Assembly (NCBI GenBank): GCA_963662675.2
Contig: CAXXHP010000003.1
Coordinates: 198,506 to 262,505 of the forward strand
Length of the DNA: 64,000 bases
Direction of reading: 5' to 3'
Source: G963662675 sp963662675
Lineage (GTDB): Bacteria > Bacteroidota > Bacteroidia > Bacteroidales > Prolixibacteraceae
In this document: piece by piece, positions 46,407-53,837 of the stretch
Layout: the number at the start of each line of letters is the position of its first letter
Numbering within the stretch: the stretch's first letter is position 1
Notes under the pieces: generated by a model
The model's database searches: none
Told to the model about the DNA's origin: nothing
What the model saw: only the letters and a program-made list of their open reading frames with translations
Made by a program: the position numbers and the translations under genes

Positions 46407-46540
46407 ATGGGCAATTGCACAAAGCCCAATTCTGGGTACTACCATTACGGTTGATAAATTGAAATTGCGTGGTTACGTTTCTTTACTGGAACTCTACAAT
46501 CAAGTAAAACCAAGTACGGTTTTGTTTCCTATGACTTAAC
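46404..46540 (+). pseudogene. 3' fragment of group II intron reverse transcriptase
   Basis: Encodes GWAIAQSPILGTTITVDKLK, LRGYVSLLELYNQVKPSTVL and FPMT, the last 45 or so residues of the intact maturase at 51842-53137 with one substitution. The rest of the gene is absent. Confidence 0.85.
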
Positions 46541-46666
46541 GAACCGCCGTATATGTTCCTGAGTAAAGCGAAAGGAAGGAGCATAGCTCGCGTACGTACG
46601 GTGGTGTGAAAGCCTCTCCCTGCTAGTATTTGCTAGCGGGGCGAGCTATTCGATTAGCGGTTGTTG

Positions 46667-47671
46667 TTAATTCTCTTTATTCTCAATTAATTGTTTTAGT
46701 TTTTCTTTGCTTGGTAAAACTGTTTGATATTTGCTGGCAAAAATCTGTTCATTTTTTTCTGGTAATGTATATTCTACAACTGCTTCACTTTTATTTTGAC
46801 AGAGTATCAATCCAATTGTTTTATTTTCATCAATTAGCTTTATTTCTCGGTCATAATAGTTAACATACATTTGCATTTGTCCAATGTCTTGATGTTTTAA
46901 TTCTCCAATTTTCAAGTCAATCAAGACGAAACATTTTAAAATTCGGTTGTAAAAAACTAAATCTATTCTGAAATGTTTTTCGTCAAATGTTATTCTTTTT
47001 TGTCTTGCAACAAATGTAAAACCCGTTCCCAATTCGAGTAAAAAATGTTCCAGTTTATCAATTAATTTTTGTTCTAAATCATTTTCTGAATAAGCAGATT
47101 TTTCTGGTAATCCAATAAACTCTAAAACATACGGGTCTTTTATTGCATCTTTCGGTTTTTCAATTATTAATCCTTTTTCAGATAATTCCAGAATTTTCTT
47201 TTTATTTCGGCTCAAAGCCAGTCGGGTGTACAATGCACTATCATATTGCCTTTGTAATTCCCTCAAACTCCAATTGTTTTTGAAAGTTTCTATTTCGTAA
47301 AACCGACGTTCATTTTCATCATCAATCCGCATTAATTTTAAATAATGAGACCAACTTAAATTGAATTCGTCAGATACTGTCTGACTTTTTGAATATGTGA
47401 GGTAAAAGCTCCTCATTTGTTTAATATTTGTCGATGAAAAACCTTTCCCGAATTCATTTAAAAGTCTCAGCGAAAGTTCATTAATTAGTTGTTGCCCATA
47501 TTCAGCTCTTTCTTTTCCTTTTTGTTCTTCTTCAACAATCATTTTCCCTATTTCAAAATAGGTTTGCACCATTGTTTTATTTACTGTTTGAACAACAGTA
47601 CTTCGTGCATGTTTTAATAGTTCTGCAACTTTATTAAAAAGATTTTCAGGATTATGTTTGATTTCGGTCAT
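46667..47671 (-). CDS. DUF1016/YhcG-type PD-(D/E)xK nuclease
   Basis: A 334-residue protein. The N-terminal DUF1016_N helical domain is clear (VNKTMVQTYFEIGKMIVEEE, LSLRLLNEFGKGFSSTNIKQ, MRSFYLTYSKSQTVS). The C-terminal nuclease domain has FRIDLVFYNRILKCFVLIDL followed by KIGELKHQDIGQMQMYVNYY, giving the D-x(n)-D-x-K catalytic set. YhcG-family proteins often sit with restriction-modification or mobile DNA; here it stands alone as a cassette-like unit with its own promoter upstream and an attC-like site downstream. Confidence 0.88.
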   Translation of the reverse strand: MTEIKHNPENLFNKVAELLKHARSTVVQTVNKTMVQTYFEIGKMIVEEEQKGKERAEYGQQLINELSLRLLNEFGKGFSSTNIKQMRSFYLTYSKSQTVSDEFNLSWSHYLKLMRIDDENERRFYEIETFKNNWSLRELQRQYDSALYTRLALSRNKKKILELSEKGLIIEKPKDAIKDPYVLEFIGLPEKSAYSENDLEQKLIDKLEHFLLELGTGFTFVARQKRITFDEKHFRIDLVFYNRILKCFVLIDLKIGELKHQDIGQMQMYVNYYDREIKLIDENKTIGLILCQNKSEAVVEYTLPEKNEQIFASKYQTVLPSKEKLKQLIENKEN

Positions 47672-47694
47672 TTGTAATAATTTCAGTTGTTACA

Positions 47695-47723
47695 CAAATT
47701 TAAACTTTTAATTTTCAATCCAA
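47695..47723 (-). promoter_or_regulatory. Promoter of the DUF1016 gene
   Basis: Minus strand: TTG, 18-base spacer, TAAATTTG. Both boxes fit the Bacteroidota consensus, and the -7 box lies 23 bases before the ATG. The unit therefore carries its own promoter. Confidence 0.5.
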
Positions 47724-47755
47724 TTAAATGAGAATCTCTCTTTTCTTCAATAACC

Positions 47756-47887
47756 GGTAACGGTTTTGCGGTATGAGTTCGGGCAGTTTCTATCCAACGG
47801 ATAGAAACTGCCCGAACGAGAAAGAGCTTGAAAAAATGCAATTTTTTCAAGCCGAGTAACCGCCCGACTTATGACCGCGTGTTATGC
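47756..47887 (-). repeat. attC-like palindrome V (uninterrupted)
   Basis: Best preserved site. Arms GCGGTATGAGTTCGGGC and GCCCGACTTATGACCGC pair with one unpaired base. The ends are GGTAAC and GTTATGC, like integron core sites. Between the arms are two more hairpins, GGGCAGTTTCTATCC/GGATAGAAACTGCCC and CTTGAAAAAAT/ATTTTTTCAAG. It follows the PIN-domain gene stop by 12 bases, as in a gene cassette. Confidence 0.65.
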
Positions 47888-47899
47888 TTTGTTGTTTTT

Positions 47900-48907
47900 T
47901 TAAAAAGGTAATTTCTCATCATCTGGTAAAAACAATTCTAGTTTATTTTGATATAACCTTTTGAAATTTTCAACTTTATCGTTATCAATCAGATTTAATT
48001 TGTCTGATACAATCTTATTCATGTACTCGTTAATATCATCATCATTACTAATCCAAAATATTTGATTGTTAGATAGTGCGGAATAAACAATATCATTTAA
48101 TTGTTTTGATGTGAAATCGTCGAAATTTTTAAGTTCTCTTAAGATATTCCTTGTTTCAGAAAAGGAGGAACTACTTGAGAGTTTATTTATTAGTTGCTCT
48201 TTCTGCAACTCTGTTGAAATATTGATTTCTGGAAATTTTTCTTTAAAAAATTTAGATAAAGATTTATAATATTTGAAAGAGGTGAGGGGCATTCTTACTT
48301 CCCATTCAGAAAGTAAAAATGAGTTAAAAAGATTATTATCATATTGCGAGTAAAAATCCTTATCATCTGAAATAAAAAAGAAATTATCAAAGTCATCAAC
48401 AACTGTAAGTAATGATTCCCAATTTAAGGCATCTCCATAGGATTTGTCTTTGCCAGGAGGGTTTCCTAAATCAAATCTTGTTTTTGCTTTATTTAATAAT
48501 GAGTCTGTAATCTTAATAGGATTTGCATTTTTAAATAACTTTTCAATGACAATGTCCGCCTTTAATTTTTTTTCAATAATGTCTTTTTTAATTTTCTCAA
48601 GAATAACCTGCTTATTTTTTTCGTAATCCTTTATTGCTTCTCTGATTAATTTATATTCTGCGTCATAGTCCTTAATAATTTGAGGAAACACATTATTGAA
48701 TTTGTTATCATTAAATCTTTTTATCGCATCTGCAATTTTTGTATCTCTGTTTCTGTAAAACTCATTTTTCGTTTGTTCTGGAAGATATAGTATCAATTTG
48801 CCAGAATTTGTCAATACTGAGAGTTTTTTTAGTTCTTCCAAATCATCATTCGAAAGGTGATAAAATGATAAATATACGTTTGTATCTAAGTAAAGACTAT
48901 TTGCCAT
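47900..48907 (-). CDS. PIN-domain protein (DUF4935-like)
   Basis: A 335-residue protein. The first 190 residues form a PIN nuclease fold with the acidic residues in place: D8 in YLDTNVYLSF, E48 in EQTKNEF, D159 in YGDALNWESLL, and D181/D184 in FISDDKDF. About 90 lysine- and isoleucine-rich helical residues lie between the second and third motif, as in DUF4935 proteins. The last 130 residues are helical and not recognised. It is probably an RNase, perhaps a toxin or defence effector. No small antitoxin gene is adjacent. Confidence 0.75.
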   Translation of the reverse strand: MANSLYLDTNVYLSFYHLSNDDLEELKKLSVLTNSGKLILYLPEQTKNEFYRNRDTKIADAIKRFNDNKFNNVFPQIIKDYDAEYKLIREAIKDYEKNKQVILEKIKKDIIEKKLKADIVIEKLFKNANPIKITDSLLNKAKTRFDLGNPPGKDKSYGDALNWESLLTVVDDFDNFFFISDDKDFYSQYDNNLFNSFLLSEWEVRMPLTSFKYYKSLSKFFKEKFPEINISTELQKEQLINKLSSSSSFSETRNILRELKNFDDFTSKQLNDIVYSALSNNQIFWISNDDDINEYMNKIVSDKLNLIDNDKVENFKRLYQNKLELFLPDDEKLPF

Positions 48908-48952
48908 TTTTAAGTTCTATTTTTAGTTGGTCGATTCCTTTTTTACAATGAA

Positions 48953-49083
48953 ACATAACGGTTGGTACATGTTGTCGGGGCGGATTTCGGAGAGCGTTCC
49001 TGTCCGGTAGGACACGGAACTGCGATGCGAGAATCCGCAGTTGGCGTACCACCGAACCCCGCCCTGCAATATGTACTGTGCGT
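48953..49083 (-). repeat. attC-like palindrome VI (followed by intron copy D)
   Basis: Near-identical to site IV across about 130 bases, including arms GTACATGTTGTCGGGGCGG and CCCCGCCCTGCAATATGTAC, and starting with ACATAAC, a good R'' core match. The right end is lost because intron copy D is truncated and runs into the phosphoesterase-NTPase gene. Confidence 0.65.
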
Positions 49084-49305
49084 GTGCCCAGCATGAGCAT
49101 GTGCCCACTTTATTAAAGGTTTAAAAAAGAATGTAAAAAACGACTTTTTCTTACTAAACAATAAAGTGTAGCATGAAATTGTTCCAGAGGGTGTAAGTCC
49201 TCGTTGGCGCAAGTTTGCAACTTGTGCCTTTCTTCGAAAAAGCTAATTGTTTTACGTCTTGCCCTACCGGACAACACACCGATTGCAAATCGGCGCGAGC
49301 GGGGG
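49084..49305 (+). mobile_element. Group II intron copy D, 5' part only
   Basis: The first 115 bases match intron copies C and E, then the 107-base palindromic repeat follows. There is no reverse-transcriptase sequence and no domain V or VI. The sequence passes directly into the 3' part of the neighbouring minus-strand gene, so this copy is a truncated junction. Confidence 0.75.
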
Positions 49306-51016
49306 TTTGTAGTATTGATAAAACAAATACAGGATAAGAAGGCATTAATTCATTTCCTAATACAGTTTCAACTTGATTAAAAGAATGCTTTGTTTTTTCT
49401 AAGAGAATTGCATTTGTTCCAGTTGTTTCTGATAGATTTAACTTGTGATAATTCTCTATAAGTTTATTGCGTTTTTTGTATCCTAATGGTCTTAGTGTAA
49501 ACACTTTCAATTCATCAAATTCAGATTCAATTTTTGACAATAAACCATATAGAGTATTAGTAACAATAATTACTTTATAGAATCTTTTTTCTAAATCAGA
49601 AATAACTTGATTTATTGTTTTTGGATTAAATTTAAGGTTCTGTAAATTATCAATTAAAACTACTTTCTTTGATTTGTCAAATTGAGTAAATCTGTCAAAA
49701 TCTAAATCGGTAGTATTGTATTGTTGTTTAAAAGCTACTTCTAAAACTATATCTACGTCAGGTTTTTTGAATGATTTACAATCAACAAATAAAGGATATT
49801 TATCATCCTCTACGAACTTTCTATACAGCATTGAAATTAAACTTGTTTTACCTGCTTGGTTTTCTCCTTCAATAATACAAGTATTAAATTTTGTTTCATT
49901 AATAAGGTTTTCAGAGTCGTAAAAACCTTTAAACTTCTTATTATCTATTTTGGAATTATCTAAATCAGGAAATACATAAAAATCAGACAATTTGATATTG
50001 CTTTTATTTTCAACTTTTATAGGTATTCTTAAAGCATTTAGCTTTTCAAGATATTCGATATTATGTTTAAACCTTTTATGTCCAAAGTGGTCGCCATTTA
50101 ATTTAAATGGCTTGGAAAAATCTAATTTAAAAATATCGGTATTCCACAAATAGTTTTTTATTATTCCTGATTTATCATTTGGGTCTATTGTTATTATTTG
50201 AAAACCAGATTCATCTTTATTTGAAGGGTTTTGAAGTATCTTTCCTGAGAAATATAATGTTTCTCTTTCTGATAATAGTTCTACTGATTTCCTATGGTCT
50301 TCTTCATGTTCATGACCATAGATAATAATTGAACTGTTATCCTCTACGAATCCTTGAAATTCTTTGCGGTGATTTTGTTTCCCATTTGGAGTAAACCATG
50401 AAATTGGATGATGAAAGATTGAAATATTTATGGTACCTCTTTCAATTATTTCTGTATTGTCAAATCGTTTAATAGGAAAAAATAAGTTAATTTCTTCCTG
50501 TTGTTTTGACATCCATGAAGAGTTAATACAATTAAAACAAATCTTTTTGTCTCCAATTGTATCGATAATTTGATAGAACAGTTTGTTTTGCGGAATCTCA
50601 TTAAAACATTTATAAAACTCCCAAAAATCATTTTGGATATTTGTGCAAATATCAATTACACTATTATCGTCAACGCCAATAGTTTCATACCCCATTGAAC
50701 TAATAGCATTTTTCCTGAGTTGATTATCATAATCGAAATTGCAATCATGGTTGCCTGGAACAATCACAAACTTTGGGTTTGATAATGGAATAACCTGAAG
50801 AATTTTTTCTTTTATTTTTTCAAGATATTCTTTTGCTTCTTGATAACCGCCAATATTTCCTTTATTAACAACATCTCCAGAAATTACAATGTATAATTGT
50901 TTTATCTCTTGCAATTCCAACTTGACTGCAGAATAAAAATTTTCAATTCTACTTGAAATTATATTATTCTCGCTGTTAAAATGTAAATCTGTAAAATGTA
51001 AGATTCCAATTGTCAT
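49154..51016 (-). pseudogene. Metallophosphoesterase-NTPase fusion, C-terminus replaced by repeat
   Basis: A 620-residue reading frame. Residues 1-300 are a calcineurin-like phosphoesterase: FTDLHFNSE, VISGDVVNKG, VPGNHDCNFD, FHHPISWF, YGHEHEEDHR. Residues about 370-560 are a P-loop NTPase of STAND type: Walker A IEGENQAGKTSLI, Walker B KVVLIDNLQNL. Native sequence seems to end at ...PVFVLSILQ near 49306. The last 50 residues (PARADLQSV to the stop) are encoded by the palindromic repeat and the intron 5' end. STAND proteins normally continue with repeats that sense a ligand, so the sensor part is probably lost. The start MTIGILHF at 51016 is preferred. Confidence 0.75.
49199..49305 (+). repeat. 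107-bp palindromic repeat, copy 2
   Basis: Same sequence as 46300-46406. Here one side is intron copy D and the other side is the truncated phosphoesterase-NTPase gene. Confidence 0.75.
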
Positions 51017-51042
51017 AATATTTATTTTTTTGAGCTGGCAAG

Positions 51043-51099
51043 AATAGCTCTTTTGCAAGCTAAGTCAGAGCTTTTGTAGGGGCTTGCAAATGTGCTATT
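51043..51099 (-). repeat. Covarying hairpin H1
   Basis: Arms on the plus strand are AATAGC-TCT-TTTGCAAGC and GCTTGCAAA-TGT-GCTATT. It lies 27 bases upstream of the phosphoesterase-NTPase start and beside attC-like site VII. Same plan as H2 and H3, with different paired bases. Confidence 0.7.
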
Positions 51100-51154
51100 G
51101 TGTGTTGGCTTGTCATCAGTTTAATTTATGTTGTCTCGGTTTTTTCAGCATGAA

Positions 51155-51283
51155 CGCTAACGGTCACTTGTATGTGGTCGGGCGGGATTTCTGGAAGAAA
51201 TCGTGTCAGACCCGCAGGAAAGTGGGCGCAAGGTCTGACTTGTCAGACCGCTAAACCCCCCGCCTGCCATATACAATTTGTGT
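51155..51283 (-). repeat. attC-like palindrome VII (interrupted by the full intron)
   Basis: Begins CGCTAACGG. TTGTATGTGGTCGGGCGGG pairs with CCCGCCTGCCATATACAA, and an inner GTCAGACC/GGTCTGAC hairpin is present. The outer arm resumes after the intron as TGGCGTTTCGTTG at 53223. Confidence 0.65.
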
Positions 51284-53222
51284 GTGCCCAGCATGAGCAT
51301 GTGCCCACTTTATTAAAGGTTTGAAAAAGAATGTAAAGTACAACTTTTTCTTACTAAACAATAAAGTGTAGCATGAAATTATTCCAGAGGGTGTAAGTCC
51401 CTTACGGGCGGAGGTAACGCTTCGAACCGTTAGCAAGTGGCAAGCTGGTTTACCGTGAGGTATGCAGTGAAGGAAGCCAACCGGCAAACTCCGGTACTGA
51501 CGAACAGAAATTGGATACGAGGCTACGAGACGAGGATAAGCAAGCACATCATTGTAACGTCCAACGAATACCAAAATCGTTCCGTAGTAGATCCAGCAGT
51601 GATTGGAGGAAGGAAGATGCTCTTACCTGGGGAGGTCTCAACTTTCCGCAAGGACAGTTGAGAAGTCAGCAGAGGCCATAGTAGGCTTTGGAAACGAGCT
51701 GTCATAGAAAAGGCAGAGGACTCACAGAAAAGCTGAAGGGCTGAACGATAAGTTGTCCCAAATGCTGCAAAGAAGCTTTCTGCGTGAGCAGGATCTAGCT
51801 TTGCGTTAGGCGGGACATGGAAACAATGAATTGAAACTAAAATGATTGATCAAATTCTAACACGAAAGAACCTGTTACAGGCCATGTACAAAGTCCAGCG
51901 GAACCACGGTTCAGCAGGAGTCGACCGCATGCCCGTATGTAAACTGTCAGAACTCCTGTCTATTGACAAGGAAGAACTGACAGCCAAGGTTCGTTCGGGA
52001 AAGTATTTGCCACAAGCCATTTTAGGAGTGGAAATTCTAAAAGGAAAAGGGAAAACAAGGTTACTCGGTATTCCCACCGTAACCGACCGCCTGCTACAAC
52101 AAGCGGTTTTACAAGTAATTACTGCACGCTTCGAGTTTGGGTTTTCAGACTCCAGTTTTGGGTTCCGTCCCAACAGGAGCGTTGGTCAGGCAGTCCTAAA
52201 AGCACAGGCTTACATCAACCAAGGGTTTCAATACATTGTAGATATTGACCTAAAAACCTTTTTCGATGAAGTAGACCATTGCTATCTGCTGCAACTGCTT
52301 TACCGCAAAATCAACTGCCGCGAAACCTTGCGCCTTATCCGCAAATGGCTGCGTTCCCCGATACAAATAAACGGGAAACTGGTCAAACGCAGAAAGGGAG
52401 TTCCGCAGGGCAGCCCATTAAGTCCTTTACTGTCCAACATCGTATTGCACGAACTGGACAGGGAACTGGAAAGGCAAGGTTTGCGTTTTGTCCGCTATGC
52501 CGACGATTTTAGCATTTACGTTAAAACGAAGACAACAGCCCGAAAGGTTGGCAACACCATTTTTAAGTTTCTTAAAAACAAGTTGAAACTAACGATCAAT
52601 TGGGAGAAAAGCGGCATCCGCAGACCTGTACATTTCACCTGCTTAGGATTTGGCTTTGTGCCAACTTATAAGAAAGGCGAACGGGGCAAATATCAACTGG
52701 TTGTATCCGAAAAGAGTTGGACGAGCTTGAAGCAAAAGCTAAAAGTCCTCACCCGAAAAACCACTCCCATGAGTTTTGATGAACGTATCGAAAAGTTGGG
52801 CGAGGTGCAGCGAGGATGGATTAATGCTTTCCGAATGGCAAGCATCCAAAACAAGCTGGCTGAACTGGATGGGTGGCTGCGGAACCGACTTCGCTATTGC
52901 ATTTGGCACCACTGGAAAAAGCCTGAGCGAAAAAGGAAGAACCTGATTCGTTTGGGCGTTGAACAGGGTCAAGCCTATGCATGGAGTCGTTCCAGAATGG
53001 GTGGATGGGCAATTGCACAAAGCCCAATTCTGGGTACTACCATTACGGTTGATAGATTGAAATTGCGTGGTTACGTTTCTTTACTGGAACTCTACAATCA
53101 AGTAAAACCAAGTACGGTTTTGTTTCCTATGACTTAACGAACCGCCGTATACGAGACCCGTACGTATGGTGGTGTGAAAGCCTCTCCCTGCTAGTATTTG
53201 CTAGCGGGGCGGGCTATTCGAT
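51284..53222 (+). mobile_element. Full-length group II intron (copy E)
   Basis: A 1.94-kb retroelement. The 5' end is GTGCCCAGCATGAGCATG; domain I contains GAGGGTGTAAGTCCCTTACG and AGCAAGTGGCAAGC. The reverse transcriptase lies in domain IV. Domain V reads CGAACCGCCGTATACGAGAC then CCGTACGTATGGTGGTGTGA, and domain VI ends GGGCTATTCGAT. It lies on the strand opposite to the island genes, inside an attC-like site, as is known for class C-attC introns. The exact class needs a structural comparison. Confidence 0.88.
51842..53137 (+). CDS. ltrA: Group II intron reverse transcriptase/maturase
   Basis: A 431-residue protein needed for splicing and retrohoming of its intron. Reverse-transcriptase blocks are complete: VDIDLKTFFDEVDH, RKGVPQGSPLSPLLSNIVLH, and the catalytic YADD in VRYADDFSIYVKT (about 218-221). 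The maturase X domain follows (GWINAFRMASIQNKLAELDG). No HNH endonuclease domain is present, so target use probably depends on nicked or structured DNA such as folded attC. It looks intact and could also drive copies A-D. Confidence 0.92.
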   Translation: MIDQILTRKNLLQAMYKVQRNHGSAGVDRMPVCKLSELLSIDKEELTAKVRSGKYLPQAILGVEILKGKGKTRLLGIPTVTDRLLQQAVLQVITARFEFGFSDSSFGFRPNRSVGQAVLKAQAYINQGFQYIVDIDLKTFFDEVDHCYLLQLLYRKINCRETLRLIRKWLRSPIQINGKLVKRRKGVPQGSPLSPLLSNIVLHELDRELERQGLRFVRYADDFSIYVKTKTTARKVGNTIFKFLKNKLKLTINWEKSGIRRPVHFTCLGFGFVPTYKKGERGKYQLVVSEKSWTSLKQKLKVLTRKTTPMSFDERIEKLGEVQRGWINAFRMASIQNKLAELDGWLRNRLRYCIWHHWKKPERKRKNLIRLGVEQGQAYAWSRSRMGGWAIAQSPILGTTITVDRLKLRGYVSLLELYNQVKPSTVLFPMT

Positions 53223-53270
53223 TGGCGTTTCGTTGTTTTTTATCTCTGTCAATCCGGGTGTTGGAGAGAC

Positions 53271-53327
53271 ATGCTCTTTAAGCAAATTTGGTGGTGTGTT
53301 GGATATGTGCGTTTGCTTAATGTGCAT
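53271..53327 (-). repeat. Covarying hairpin H3
   Basis: Plus-strand arms are ATGC-TCT-TTAAGCAAA and TTTGCTTAA-TGT-GCAT. It begins four bases beyond the stop codon of the 164-residue membrane protein gene. The TCT/TGT internal loop is shared with H1 and H2, and the terminal loop shares TTTGGTGGTGTGTT-like text with H2. Confidence 0.7.
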
Positions 53328-53331
53328 GGCT

Positions 53332-53826
53332 CTATGGGTTTGGTTGATTTGATTCTATCCTTTTTGTGATAAAATTAGTTTGCTTTCTGTAAGAGAAAAC
53401 AAATAATAAGAGTAGTAATGCTATAAGCAAAATTGATCCATAGTTTTTGAAAAATGACAGCTCTGCGAGATAGGTCTCATATACTTTTGCAAGAGATATA
53501 AGAAAGAACAATGAACACAAGGTTCTATACATATTATTGACTTCTGAAAACAACTCAATTTTTAAATCTGCTTTAGAAGCTGTTACAAACTTTGAGTATT
53601 CTGAGAATTTTAGAAATCTCAACCATTTAAGAAAAGGCTCAACAAATAACGAACCTATTCTACTTACAATAAGACCTATGAAATAATAAAGGAATGCACC
53701 TGTTATTAAGTCCTCCTGTATTAAATTATAGCTACTTACCTTACTTAATATCACAACAAAAATAACACCTGGAAATAGGTAATTAAAAATGTTGTATGAG
53801 GATAATTTATCTAATAGTTCTTTCAT
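53332..53826 (-). CDS. Four-helix membrane protein of the E2-E1-JAB module
   Basis: A 164-residue protein with four predicted membrane segments (about 15-30, 40-58, 102-118, 128-145) and a helical loop of about 40 residues between segments two and three. The family is not recognised. It is 11 bases behind the E2-E1-JAB gene and so belongs to the same transcript. In antiviral operons a small membrane protein in this place is often the effector that damages the membrane. That role is inference. Confidence 0.6.
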   Translation of the reverse strand: MKELLDKLSSYNIFNYLFPGVIFVVILSKVSSYNLIQEDLITGAFLYYFIGLIVSRIGSLFVEPFLKWLRFLKFSEYSKFVTASKADLKIELFSEVNNMYRTLCSLFFLISLAKVYETYLAELSFFKNYGSILLIALLLLLFVFSYRKQTNFITKRIESNQPNP

Positions 53827-53837
53827 TTTATTTGTAT

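Larger units (their letters stand above)
46185..46654 (+). mobile_element. Group II intron copy C, internally replaced
   Basis: A 470-base intron relic. Its first 115 bases match the full intron; then a 107-base palindromic repeat; then 134 bases of the reverse-transcriptase 3' end (one base different from the intact copy); then an altered domain V with a GAAAGGAAGGAGC insertion, and domain VI ending CTATTCGAT. Most of domain I and the coding region are missing. Confidence 0.8.
45952..46666. other. Spacer with attC-like site IV and intron copy C
   Basis: The first 100 bases are leader sequence for the sigma factor. The rest is the attC-like palindrome and the intron copy described separately. 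Reading frames here on the minus strand are repeated at 48.9-49.1 kb only because the DNA repeats; they are not genes. Confidence 0.6.

Noticed and set aside
47756..47887. Palindromes of the island as CRISPR repeats or terminators
   Set aside because: They are about 130 bases, differ from each other in the middle, occur singly between genes and have no T-run; an attC-like interpretation fits better.
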